Below, piece by piece: positions 22,335 to 32,885 of a DNA stretch of 64,000 nt. Numbering within the stretch: the first letter of the stretch is position 1; each line of letters begins with the position of its first letter. The position numbers and the translations under genes were made by a program. Source of the DNA: Hydractinia symbiolongicarpus. Lineage: Eukaryota; Cnidaria; Hydrozoa; Anthoathecata; Hydractiniidae. The notes below the pieces were generated by a model. The model had not been told where the DNA came from. It saw only the letters and a program-made list of their open reading frames with translations, and made no database searches. The stretch covers positions 31,405,828-31,469,827 of the forward strand of contig NC_079876.1 of the NCBI RefSeq assembly GCF_029227915.1. The letters run 5' to 3'.

Positions 22335-23630
22335 TTTAATGAACAAAAATGTCTCTCATTTCTTACAGTTTTGACGTTAGGACACGACGCCAATATGGTA
22401 TACTGACGTTAATTTGTCGAAAAGATCATTGAAGCCATCACATTATCCTTAGTTCAAGCCGTTATCTGTTGATACCTAATAAACTGCGCTTTCAAAAATA
22501 ACTGACATCACCACCTTGGTATCAATTAAAACGGATTAGTTACTTTAATCCTTTTTTCCTTTGCTTTTAAACGTTTTTCCACAAGAAAATTTATTTAGCA
22601 AAAAAAGGAAACGAAGAAGTTCGTGTCAACTTTGAAATGAGTTTGTTGTAAAGCGGCAAGGACGAACTTGTTTCGGAGATATGAGAGCCTTATCATACAT
22701 GGAAAGAAATGAGAGGTCTAATTTTATTCTATCCTGCAACGAATCTCGCAATAATGTTGTTTTCATTATCAAATGAGGCGCAGTACTGTTAAAAACGTAT
22801 TAATATTATTTTGTAAGAACCGTGCACACTAAATAATATACTATTCCATCAATTAACAATACGTGAAAACTACTTGATAAATATGTATGTTGCAACCAGG
22901 ATTTTACACAGGTTTTTTTTGTCTTATGGACGAAAAAAACTGTCGTTTAAACTAATAAGGTTAGACTGTTAAAATGTTTCTGTCTGAAATTTGTGCCTGC
23001 CGAAAGTTTTTTTGTCCAAAAATTTGAGTGTTTCAAATTTTTTTAAAAAATAAGCAGTGCATAGAAATTATAGGGTAATCAGAAAAGCAATAAAAAATGC
23101 AGTTCTTGAACTTATTAATTTCATTATTTTCACATTTGGCTGAGGCTCCATCTATACGTTCGATCCTGAAGACCCTTTGTTAGACCTTGATTGAATATAT
23201 GTACACTATAAATTCTTCTAGCCTTCTTTTTGTGTCATTTCACGTAATCTTCACTTTGTGACATTTGGTTAAAAGTCGTTCAAAATTCGTTTCTACACAT
23301 TTTTTAACTTTAAAAATCTTGTTCAAAAATTTTTCAACTGAATTAAAAAACTGTTCATATACACTTTGTATTTCTTTGTATAAAGCAGACTTGTTTTTTT
23401 GGGAAAGGTTCATCTTTGTTATGTTGAACTACTGTGTGCTCTTCCTGTCTCCATTTATGATAAAAATACAATAAATACAAAGAGAGGAACAATGAGAAAG
23501 GAGAAATAATGCAAAATATACGCTTTGTGGAACTATTCGTAATAGAAAAATCAACATCAACAAATTTAGACAAGAAATGGAAGTCATATATAGACAAGAT
23601 AGAAGAGTTTAAATCATTTATTACAGCTTT
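22335..23630. other. Intergenic, nothing recognised
   Basis: AT-rich sequence. Short frames on both strands in 23265-23600 overlap each other and show no family features. Confidence 0.4.
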
Positions 23631-23638
23631 AGGAGATA

Positions 23639-24560
23639 GTGAACATTCAACAATGTCTACAATCCAAAATTAGTGACATACGTGGCGTAAAATATATCAG
23701 TGATGACATAATAGTGTATTCTAAAGACATAGAGGAACATAAGAAAATTATTAAACCGTTTAAAAAAATGGTTTTAAAGTTAATGGTGGTAAGTGTTCAG
23801 TTGGGCAAATCGGTAATTCATTTCTTAGTATCGTCTTATCAGCTAACGGTATCCAGCCGGATCGTAAGAAAGTCGAATGTTTATCAAATGCTAACCCACT
23901 GCAGAACGTAAGTAAATTAAAATCCTTTTTAAGACTGGCACATAATAAGTCGATTTATTGAAAATTATTCACAGAAAACCACATCTCTTCGACAACTTTT
24001 ATAAAACAAATATAAATATATTTGGAACGGTGAACATCAAAACTCCTTCTATCTATTGAAGTCGGAATTAACCTCAAACACTGTCGTATCTTTTTAAATC
24101 TCCTTCAACCGAGTACTGTTTGGGTAGTCGCTAGTAACCACGCCTTATTGCAACCTGACGATTTTGGTAACCCTCGACATGTTTGGTACACATCAAAGGC
24201 CTTATCAACTACCGAGCAAAAATATTCCATGCGAGAGAAGAAGTCACCGGCTTTAGCTCAATATATTAGTAAATATTTATACAATGCCGAATTTTACGTT
24301 TATTATTGATCACAATTCTTTAAAATTAATCTTCACATCTCGTACCAAAGCTACGCCTAGAATAGAAAGACTGCAAATGAAACTCCAGACTTATCTTTTC
24401 ATTCTTAATAACAAACAAGCTCAGAAAATATTGCTGATTATATAAGTAGAATTCGTAACAATCCTCCGTCAAACGATAATAGTATCAGAACCAATCGGAT
24501 GTGGGTAAACCAATTCCAAAAATCCTGCAAAACCGACGATGAAAATAAGGAGATTTGAAA
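23639..24560 (+). pseudogene. Ty3/gypsy retrotransposon pol fragment (RT and RNase H)
   Basis: Frame 23639-23911 contains YISDDIIVYSKDIEEHKK, the reverse transcriptase active-site block (here with S before DD) and its following helix. A shifted frame continues with ANGIQPDRKKVECLSNANPL and SKLKSFLRLA, the thumb region, then FIENYSQKT. Around 24118-24300 the RNase H part follows with LLQPDDFGNPRHVWYTSKAL and STTEQKYSMREKK. Near 24420 is SENIADYISR, the end of RNase H. Stops and shifts occur throughout. Gag, protease, integrase and LTRs were not seen, so this is an internal fragment. Confidence 0.8.
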
Positions 24561-25012
24561 TGGTGTTGTTTTACGTAACCATCACATTTTTATACCAATA
24601 AATAGTAATAACTAAGGGTATAGCTAGCTAGCTGACTGTAAAATGATCCTTAAAAATTTTCGTTTCTAGCACAAAATCTATGACATGACAATAAAATATG
24701 ACATGACAATAAAATGACATTATATTTATAGGCCTAGAATCCTAACATTGACTACGACCACTTTCAAAACAAAAGTGAAAACAACAACTGCATGTAATAT
24801 GAAATTATTCGTGTATCGTGTGACATCGTTGTTTAGCGGGAGAAGTTATGTCCTTACGTTCTTGGGCTAATCTTTGTACAAAGGAAATAAATACAGCATT
24901 TATTGAGTTTTTTGTGCAATAAGGAGTTAAGGCTTAGTGGCCAGGTAGTTAGCTACGCAAGCTTTAAGGTAGAACAGAGAAAAATAAAGACTTTGTACAT
25001 CAGGGGTATATC

Positions 25013-25018
25013 TTTATT
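25013..25018 (-). promoter_or_regulatory. Poly(A) signal candidate of receptor 1
   Basis: TTTATT on the plus strand (AATAAA on the coding strand) lies about 190 bases after the receptor stop codon. The same signal in the same context occurs in copy 2 at 38980-38985, which supports it. Confidence 0.45.
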
Positions 25019-25208
25019 ACCTTTAAAATATTTACTTGCAGTCGTTAATATTATATATTCATACATTAGACTAATACAATTTTTCTGGCACGGTAAAAAT
25101 ACTTTAAAAAGCTCAAAAAAATGACCTTCCAGAATTCATGCCTCCATAAATTGTCCTGTTCAGTTCCTGAAAAAAAAGAGTTTGCATGCGTCTGCATGCA
25201 AAAAATCT

Positions 25209-28200
25209 CTAAACCGTGGAGGTGTTTGTCTCACATTTGTCGTGTTGGCCTGATGACGTGCTCATTCCTTTATGCCGATAAATGAAGTTGTAATTTCTAC
25301 CGGTATCTGTCGTAAATAGACTTCGTGCTCTTTTACGATATAGCGCTAAAACATTTGCGCCTATTATGTACACCAAGCACAGCATTAATCCTCGTATACT
25401 TCTAAAAGTGGAATACAACAGACTGAAACAGGCGTTAAAAACTTCCTCGTTGTAACTTGGATGTGATTTAACTATTTGGATAAAACCTAAACCCTCGGTG
25501 ACGCCAAGTATAATACCAAGCTTTAATGCGATTTTTAAGGTCTCCTTCTTACTCTTCTTACCAGTTTTCAAAACTTCTTCGTTCACTTTAAACTCGCTAT
25601 GAATTTTACGTACTGTATACAGCAAAGTTAATAGTGTGGTGAAAAATATGACAGCGACTGGAATAATGTAGAAGCCAATACGTGCATAAAAACCTGTGAT
25701 CCAACAAATGCCTTTTGTGCCATAATCAACAACGGTAGTTTCTGCTGCTAGTATTACAGACAGAGAAACTATTAAAGTTGGAGGAATGAGTGAATAAATA
25801 CAACGACGGATGAATTTCTTATTGTTATTTCCTCGACTGGCAACAGTGAAAGAACTAAATTTTGAAATCAAATCAAAAGCGATGATTAGATTCCACATAA
25901 ATGAAATCAATATACACCAGTGCAATGTTGCAGCAACTATTTTGCAAGCAGTTCCTGAAAAATTAGAGTTTATTGCCAGTAAGAATATTACCTCTGCGAT
26001 AAATAATGATATGCACATTCCCAATGTGTTCAATCCAGGAACAGTTCGAAGTTCTTTGAAAATTAGGAAACTTAGAATAACAAATATGTAAAAAATGATA
26101 CTAATAATTGTTCCTATTAAGGAAATGTAGTGTTCAATCACATAGACAGTCTCCAAGCGGTTGCCTTTAACGCCGTACCCTGTAAACGAACTTCTGATAC
26201 AAACACCATAACCTTTAGATAGTGGTATATATTCGCTCACGTTGTAAGTATCTATTTGACCAAGCCTTTTATGCAGAAGATTTCCCTCTTCACTGAAAGA
26301 GATTTGACCACTTATTTTTCTCCGAGGACAGTTGGAATGTAAATGATACTTTCGACAGGTGCTGTACCATTTACTTGATGAGTTTCTGCTTATTTCAATC
26401 CACATTGAAATATTGTGTTTGGAGAATGTCTCATTTCCTTTCGTTACCATGCATGATCTAGTAAAGGAGCCATCAGTTCCATTGCGTATATTCGCCTCGG
26501 CACATATACGATTTTTTGGGAAGTAACGAGACATTTCTAACTGGTAATGTTCTGTATATTTTAACTTTCTTCCTTTAGTTATCAAAATCTTTTCAATATT
26601 GTGCCATAAATTGTAATTATAACCCACTTTTGATGATTTAAAGAATTTATATATGTTTTGATTTACGTCTGACCAAGGAGGTAGAAGAAAATTTGACAAA
26701 ATGATTACAAATTGGTCATCATTTGTTTGGTTTATCACTGAATAGGTTGTAAATTTATCATACATATAAGGTGGAAAATTTCGTAAAATCTTTATCTTAC
26801 TGCTACTTATCACCTTTTTTAAAACCATATACAATGTCACGTTGCTACTAAAACATTTATCGAATGTTGGTTTAAGCACGTGTGTTTCAGGAATGGGCTT
26901 TTTGGGTTTTGGTAAACAGTCTTTCCCATCAAAGACAAAGTCAGGTGGACAAATGACTTTTTCACACTTCAGCGTTCCTGTGTCGTATTTGCTTCCATTT
27001 CTGCAAATTGACCTTGACTCTTGATTGCCAATTTGAAATTGATTGGTATTAAAATTTAGCAGTAACGACCACGGTCGATAAGGTTTTTCGTAACAATTAC
27101 TTTGCCCAATTGGACAACGTGTGCTATCACAGTATTCAATAGGTGGAAACGCAACAGTCTGATTATTTTGACTACAAAGCCAGCAGTGATAATTTTGAAA
27201 TCCTCCAACTCTACCACTGTAAGCATGGCAAAGTTCGTAATGTATACTTGATCTTGGACAATTTCTCTTTGAGCTTACCCAGTGGTTGCATTTTTTTGAC
27301 TTGTAGTAACTCGAATTTGCTAAAGAAAAGTCACATTCTTGAAAACTGAAAACAGAAGTGTTATGAAACATGTTAGCAAAATTTTGGTGATTTTTGCAAT
27401 TTACTTTAACGCTGATTGGTTGGTATTTGGTGATAGAATTGCATTTAGCACAAAACGAATTTCGATATATGTATCCATCAAAGCTGGTTACTGGTAAATT
27501 AGAATCAAGTGATCCTTTTTGAGCACCGTGTATACACTTCTTTGCGTTATCAACATTCGCTTTTAGCAAGCAGGACTTAACCATTAGCTGATGTTCCACA
27601 TTATACGTAAACGAAAACGCCATGGGAAGTACCGGTTCGCAAGAATGGTCTTTATATCCCTGCGAGGTTTGAATGAATTGGTTTATGTACGAATTTAAAT
27701 TCACAGGATGTGTTTCGTTCCAAAATTTATCAATACAACATCTCTTTCTTACCATACAGTCGTCACTGCAGTCGCAACATTTTTCTCTAGGAGCATTGCA
27801 TAGATATTGTTCCAAACCTTTGTTAAATCCAAAATCATACGCTTTGGAAATATTCATAAATTGTCTAATTGGAAATTTTTGCTTTAAATATTTTATTTCA
27901 CCTTTATTTTCTTCAAGGGCTCCGATTGAGAACGTGCTTTCAAATTTTGTAGAATCCTCGCCATTGGGCAGATAACAATGCCGAGATTTGCAAGGTGCAG
28001 CAGAGCAGGTGAAATCAATATCCGGCATGGGCAATGTAACTGGATATGCTTCTTGTATTGTCACGTTTTTAAGTGTGGTAACATGATGGGTTCCGTTATG
28101 AAAATGAGTTGGTTGAACAACAGTTCTATTGATAACAATAACTTCAAAATTCTGATTGGCTGCGCACATTGCACAATCGTAATTTTTGTATTCACCCATA

Positions 28201-28919
28201 GTCTCTCCATACGCATTGCATAAGTTATAAAACGGGTCAGTTTGTGGACATACATTCTGTTTTCTTTCACACGCACGAATATACCTTTGTTGAAAATGGT
28301 CGCTAGTATCTAAGGAAAACTCGCATTTACTTAGTTTGTTCAACTCCTCTTTACTGATGGTTTTCCTGAGCATTAGATTTGACGCATTTTCGCACTTTGC
28401 TTTTATATCAATAAATTTGTAATCAAATACTAAATTGCATTTTGCACAGTGCAAGTTTCTATACAAGTAGGTGTCGTTGCCTAGTACTGGAATATCATCC
28501 TTGATATGAAAGCCCGGTTGCAGACAGCGCTCTACATCATCTCCTGTTGTATTCGGAAGACAGGATTTTACCATGAAATATGATTTCACAGCGTGTGTTT
28601 TATTTACTGTTAAAGCTGGTTCACAGGACATATTTTTATACTTTTGTGATTTACTCAGAAATAGTTTGAGATACATCTCCAAGTTTTCGTTTTTTTTCTT
28701 GTCCCACAACTTGTCTATGCAGCAAGTTTTGTACTTCATACAATCGTCAGAGCAATCGCAACATATTTCTCGTCCAACTGCTGCAAAATCACAGAAATGT
28801 AAATGTGCTCCCCATGAATCGAAATGATAATCAAAAAATTCCTCCATCGGAAACCTATCTGCGTCAAGAAAGTTTAGCCGTCCCAAAATCAACAACGTCA
28901 GTGGTATAAACAAAGCCAT
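25209..28919 (-). CDS. Somatomedin-B-like, Methuselah-type seven-helix receptor (paralog 1)
   Basis: The 1236-residue reading frame has no interruption. The start at 28919 is preferred over an in-frame ATG at 28964 because only it is shared with paralog 2 and it opens a signal peptide (MALFIPLTLLILG). The ectodomain has two related modules (about 43-330 and 374-615). Each begins with a somatomedin-B-like ICCDCSDDCMKYKTCC / KCCDCSDDCMVRKRCC, followed by CEP-L, MVKSCL, Y-YRN--CAKCN and NY-C--C motifs. A third region (about 690-925) leads to seven hydrophobic segments near 929-954, 964-983, 991-1017, 1037-1059, 1077-1103, 1127-1150 and 1160-1192. The class B/Methuselah-like look rests on NTLGMCISLF in helix 2, MWNLIIAFD in helix 3 and ICW before helix 5. 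No GPS autoproteolysis motif is seen. The tail ends TSTV, a class I PDZ ligand pattern. Many N-glycosylation sites. Ligand unknown. Confidence 0.88.
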   Translation of the reverse strand: MALFIPLTLLILGRLNFLDADRFPMEEFFDYHFDSWGAHLHFCDFAAVGREICCDCSDDCMKYKTCCIDKLWDKKKNENLEMYLKLFLSKSQKYKNMSCEPALTVNKTHAVKSYFMVKSCLPNTTGDDVERCLQPGFHIKDDIPVLGNDTYLYRNLHCAKCNLVFDYKFIDIKAKCENASNLMLRKTISKEELNKLSKCEFSLDTSDHFQQRYIRACERKQNVCPQTDPFYNLCNAYGETMGEYKNYDCAMCAANQNFEVIVINRTVVQPTHFHNGTHHVTTLKNVTIQEAYPVTLPMPDIDFTCSAAPCKSRHCYLPNGEDSTKFESTFSIGALEENKGEIKYLKQKFPIRQFMNISKAYDFGFNKGLEQYLCNAPREKCCDCSDDCMVRKRCCIDKFWNETHPVNLNSYINQFIQTSQGYKDHSCEPVLPMAFSFTYNVEHQLMVKSCLLKANVDNAKKCIHGAQKGSLDSNLPVTSFDGYIYRNSFCAKCNSITKYQPISVKVNCKNHQNFANMFHNTSVFSFQECDFSLANSSYYKSKKCNHWVSSKRNCPRSSIHYELCHAYSGRVGGFQNYHCWLCSQNNQTVAFPPIEYCDSTRCPIGQSNCYEKPYRPWSLLLNFNTNQFQIGNQESRSICRNGSKYDTGTLKCEKVICPPDFVFDGKDCLPKPKKPIPETHVLKPTFDKCFSSNVTLYMVLKKVISSSKIKILRNFPPYMYDKFTTYSVINQTNDDQFVIILSNFLLPPWSDVNQNIYKFFKSSKVGYNYNLWHNIEKILITKGRKLKYTEHYQLEMSRYFPKNRICAEANIRNGTDGSFTRSCMVTKGNETFSKHNISMWIEISRNSSSKWYSTCRKYHLHSNCPRRKISGQISFSEEGNLLHKRLGQIDTYNVSEYIPLSKGYGVCIRSSFTGYGVKGNRLETVYVIEHYISLIGTIISIIFYIFVILSFLIFKELRTVPGLNTLGMCISLFIAEVIFLLAINSNFSGTACKIVAATLHWCILISFMWNLIIAFDLISKFSSFTVASRGNNNKKFIRRCIYSLIPPTLIVSLSVILAAETTVVDYGTKGICWITGFYARIGFYIIPVAVIFFTTLLTLLYTVRKIHSEFKVNEEVLKTGKKSKKETLKIALKLGIILGVTEGLGFIQIVKSHPSYNEEVFNACFSLLYSTFRSIRGLMLCLVYIIGANVLALYRKRARSLFTTDTGRNYNFIYRHKGMSTSSGQHDKCETNTSTV

Positions 28920-28929
28920 GATTTTGTTG

Positions 28930-28931
28930 CT
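28930..28931 (-). promoter_or_regulatory. Candidate splice acceptor just before the receptor 1 start codon
   Basis: On the coding strand TTATTATTTTCTAG is followed by CAACAAAATC and the ATG. The AG is kept at the same distance in paralog 2 (43584-43585). It could accept a 5' UTR intron or, if this is a hydrozoan, a trans-spliced leader. If real, translation cannot start at the upstream ATG (28964). Confidence 0.45.
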
Positions 28932-29084
28932 AGAAAATAATAAGTAAATTATGGTAGTCATCAATGTAAGAAAAATACTTGCAAAAAAAAGGTAATACTT
29001 TTAGCATATTTTGTGTGTGTTTTATTTGTTGATTTATTAAAGTACAGGTTTTAGTTACAAACTAACTGTTTCATGCTTTTTTTG

Positions 29085-29250
29085 AAAGGATTACAAAGTG
29101 CGACAAGAAAGGATTACAATTTGCGATGGGATTACAAAGTATGATGGGATTGCGAAGTGTGATGGAATTGCAAGGTGTAATGGACTGCAAAGTGTTATGG
29201 GATTACAAAGTGCGATGGGATTAGAAAGTGTGATGGAATAACAAAGTGAT
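29085..29250. repeat. Degenerate GGGATTACAAAGTGCGAT tandem repeat
   Basis: About eight imperfect units of 18-20 bp upstream of receptor 1. A shorter version is in copy 2 at about 43750-43850. The core AAAGTGCGA is shared with the large 20-bp array in copy 2, so the two may have a common origin. Confidence 0.75.
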
Positions 29251-29424
29251 ACACTACGACAACTGATGCACGCACAAAAAGAGACTTTAGTGAGCAAGTT
29301 TCTTGTAATTACGGTGTTGCGCAGAAGTGATGAAACTGTTTGTTTTGTAGCTTGTAAGTTTTAGTGAATCACAAGTTGCGAGCTAAAATTCACGAGTATT
29401 TTGACCAGTAGCTTTTGAAAGTGC

Positions 29425-29462
29425 TATTCGCAAATTTAAAGTACGAGTTGAAAATTAGAAAT
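29425..29462. repeat. Seed-like single unit of the 20-bp minisatellite
   Basis: CGCAAATTTAAAGTACGAGT and the following TGAAAATTAG match a little over one unit of the array at 44281-53474. They lie at the corresponding place upstream of receptor 1: the preceding ACGAGT and TTTGA/TTTTACTAGT context aligns with 44250-44290. The sequence is unexpanded here. Confidence 0.6.
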
Positions 29463-29676
29463 AGGAATTGACTATTATGTTCTATATGTTGTTATGTTCT
29501 GTAACTATCACGATATTTCAAACTCGCATCACGTGTACTCAAAACTGAAGAAAAACTCGAAAGTCATGAATTGAAGGGTGTAGTTGCTGAAAAGCGCCAA
29601 TATTGTTCCGAAACCTAAATCGTATAAAAGCATTTAAACTGTTTGAGTAGTTTCTTTTTCGCCATAGTATATGTAT

Positions 29677-30244
29677 ATTAATAAGACATGTTTAAAATAT
29701 ATATGCGTATTTTGTTAAATTAAAACGAAAAGTAAAATCTTCGTTTCCTTTAAAAGACAAAAACAGATATCCATCCTGTGTTATATACGAAGGAGTGTGC
29801 TCGTGCGGCGAGAATTACATTGGCGAAACAATCCGTAATGCAGAAATCCGCTGGAGAGAGCATGAATCGATGAAAGGAAAGTCAGAGCCAGCCATGCATG
29901 TTGTTGCATATAGTGGTCACTCGTTTAAGTGAAAAATAATTTCAAGAGCGCCTCAGGGTTTTCGTAAAAGAAAAATTCTTGAAGCATATTTTATACGGAT
30001 ACAGAAGCCAACTTTAAATGAACAATTAGACTCTAACATATTAACACTTTTTCATAATGGAATAACTTAAAAGAGAAATTAGATTTTAGTATGAACGAAA
30101 TCCCCTAGACGATGTTTTAATTATGTAATTTTTGTATATATATATGAACACACGTTTTAAAGTTTTATACCTGATGATACTTACGAAAAGCTTTGTTTTA
30201 ATTTAACAAAATACACCTATATATTTTAAACATGTCTTTTTAAT
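29677..30244 (+). mobile_element. Penelope-like element 3' end with GIY-YIG endonuclease remnant
   Basis: The plus-strand frame from about 29756 to 30069 reads SCVIYEGVCSCGENYIGETI, then AEIRWREHESMKGK, EPAMHVVAYSGHSF, a TGA in place of the expected tryptophan codon, RKRKILEAYFIRIQKPTLNE and LFHNGIT. This is the GIY-YIG endonuclease region of Penelope-like elements (CSCG-NYIGET). Inverted arms of about 50 bp with few mismatches flank it (29677-29726 and 30195-30244), as expected for the terminal repeats of these elements. The reverse transcriptase is missing. Nothing equivalent was found in copy 2, so insertion into copy 1 after the duplication is likely. Confidence 0.8.
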
Positions 30245-31830
30245 ATACATTAAAACTGTGAAAAGGCAATGTGAAAGTTTGTCTGGATGTATATAGAAAA
30301 TTTATTCTAGGGTAATAATTATTTTCTCACACATTCCCAAAATATTTGACAAAAGACTTATTGTAAATGACACATTTTTATTGCATGACAAGGATGTAAT
30401 TGGAAATGAAAGTTTTATTATATATACCAAAGGTGCTTCTGCGAAAGAAAATGAAACGATCATGCAACAGAAGCCTGGTTCACCGAGAGAGGAAAAATGG
30501 TTAACATCATTACGATTTGTTATCAATCTTGAAAAAGACCTTCATTATTTAATAGACGGCAAGATCTTTATATTTAAAGAACTTTAACATTTATTGCCCG
30601 ATTATATGGTGGTAAAGACTTCTTGTGATTAATTGAATATAGCGAAAAAATAATTTCAACTTATCATGTCTGATTGAATTTTAATTTACAATGTCTGCTT
30701 GAAAGAAATTTTGTTTGTTTTTTGTTTCTGCTTGAAAGAAATTTGTTTACTACAAAATTTATTTCAACACAACAAGGATAATACCAGATTATCAAAAATA
30801 ATTATGAAGTACCGAAAATTATTAAAGTCTAGCACATTTTCAATTAGACATAGGAGACCATACCTTGAGAATACTTTTTTATCTGATGTAATTAAAACAA
30901 AACAAAACTCTTAAAATCTTATATTTATAATTCTATAAACAACGTGTTTAGGTTCGCATGATACAAAACTTACCAGTTCTATTTTCAATCACTTCTCCTC
31001 TGTATTTCGTGATACTTCTCTCTTTTGAAACGATTTTGAAACGATTGTGACAAGAAATAGTTTGCACAATTATATAATCTACCTAATTAATATTTTAACA
31101 ATATATACTATTCCTTTGATAATAGCTAATTATTTCTATTCTAATATATTGAACTACAACCTCTGCAGAAAATAAAAACCATTTATTTTGCTTATAAATT
31201 TCGGGCCATATTTGTTATTCTTATTCACGGCATAGAAAAAAAAATGGAATTACAAAATTTATTAAAAGAGATTGTAACCTTACGGCTTATAGCGTTTAAA
31301 ACTTTATCAGGCCATCTTGTTGGTTTTAAAATTTTCCCAGGGGTGACTCACAAAACATTTTTTAAATTTAGGTTGCAACATATGGTTCACAAAAGATGCT
31401 CTGTTGTTATGAAACCGAATGTTGTAAGACATTTGGCGCCAAACGTAAAAACTTTAACAATAAATCTTGGCCAAATTTTCGAGAGGGTTCTGATAGTATC
31501 GTAGACTTGACAGTTTTCAGTTACTTAAATTAGTAATGAAATGTGATCATTATTAAGTTCTACCTCGGGGTTTTTATCTCTCACTGGCGCTCCCTTTATT
31601 TATAGTTATGGCGAAAGAGCATATTTTAACAGTTTTCATTAACTTGACTGGTTTTCGAATATTTTAGAGAATTTTGTATAAGCCTTACTTTCAGAATTTT
31701 TAAAATCAAGCTAATTACATTTGCAAAATAATCTTCACAAGTGATTTTTCGAATCGTAAGATACTTTTCATTTTGTGACATTTCAGTGTTCATCCGTCAC
31801 GTCTTTCCGTCACGCTCGAAGTATATTTAA
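30245..31830. other. Non-coding, part of the duplication
   Basis: From about 30960 on, the sequence is closely matched in copy 2 from about 55010. Open frames here (for example 31244-31504) are not kept in frame in copy 2, so I read them as non-coding. Degenerate MITE-end sequence (CTACCTCGGGG...) near 31561 matches the better kept CAACCTCGTTCTCAGGG near 55688. Confidence 0.5.
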
Positions 31831-31832
31831 TA

Positions 31833-32077
31833 CAGGGTCTGATCCAAGTATAAGCAGGGTAGGGTAAAGCCTACATTGAGAATTTATTCAATTCTTTGTT
31901 TTTTCTGTCATAAAAACTTTTGTATTGTTGCTTTTTTCGAGAAATTTGAACCATTCAAGGCATTTAGATGGCTTTAAAAACAGCGTTGGCTTCCAGCTTT
32001 TTCTGGATTGAGAAATTAACTTATTAAGATTTTTTTTACTTTTTACTACTTTTAAAAAATTTCTGGATCCGACCCTA
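31833..32077. mobile_element. hAT-like MITE
   Basis: The left end CAGGGTCTGATCCAAG and the right end TTCTGGATCCGACCCT are imperfect inverted copies of the CAGGGTCGGATCCAG type often seen on hAT elements. The interval is about 245 bp and has no coding capacity. Copy 2 has no such sequence at the matching place, but homology is poor there. A clear 8-bp target duplication was not found. Confidence 0.55.
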
Positions 32078-32885
32078 TAATAATGAGTTATAAATTTCAG
32101 AAAAACCTATTTAAAAGAGTTACTGATATATGTGAGTTTTTTTAAAAGTATCGAATTTTGTGTTCCTTTAAGAATTTAGGATGCAATAAATCAAAATGTG
32201 CTATTTCCCTTTTTCTCAATTTCTGTCTTGTCTATCCGTCACGGACCCTTTAATTAACTAATACAATGCACATAACGACTCCTAACAAAAGTTCTATACT
32301 GAAATCAACAAGATTTGGTATGCCTAAATACAAAAAATAACATTGGCAGTTACCAGTGAATTTTTATAACACGTCAAAGTACAGTTGGAACCTCCGTCAC
32401 AAAAAAATGGTTTCGTAATAGCCTCTTAAGCATTTTAAAACAAGCTGATAAAATTTTTTTTACAAAATTATGAATTTGAACCAAATGATAGGCAAATAAG
32501 CAAACTTTTTAGATACATTTTCTTATAAAATACGCGCATGCTGTTAAAATTAACAAATGAACCAAACATAACATTAACACACTGTTACCTAGAATTACCT
32601 TAAACTGTTATTAATACTTTCAGGTTTTATATCCAAAATGTGGAGCTTGCTTTTGAAATGAAAAAGTTAAGGCTTACGTTAAGACGATCGACAGTTTTAA
32701 GGTTTATTAACATCTAAATTTCAGTTGAGGCTGCGTGTGATTATTTTCAACAATTTTGTGGCCTAAAATACTTTTATTTGTGTTCATCCAGTCATATGGA
32801 GTAGCGTGTCGCGTTGGTTTGCCCTTTTTGTCCCGGCGGCAATATTTGGGACACATTTTTATAACACCGGATTCGATTTGCTTAA

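Noticed and set aside
25810-26091. Plus-strand open frames inside the receptors (25810-26091, 27673-27975 and their copy 2 counterparts)
   Set aside because: They are antisense shadows of the receptor coding sequence. Their presence in both copies follows from the conserved receptor frame.
31244-31504. Possible small paired genes in the two copies (31244-31504 and 55305-55511), both starting after the same A-rich leader
   Set aside because: The nucleotide sequences align but the reading frames do not stay in register: indels shift the frame soon after the start. This indicates non-coding sequence.
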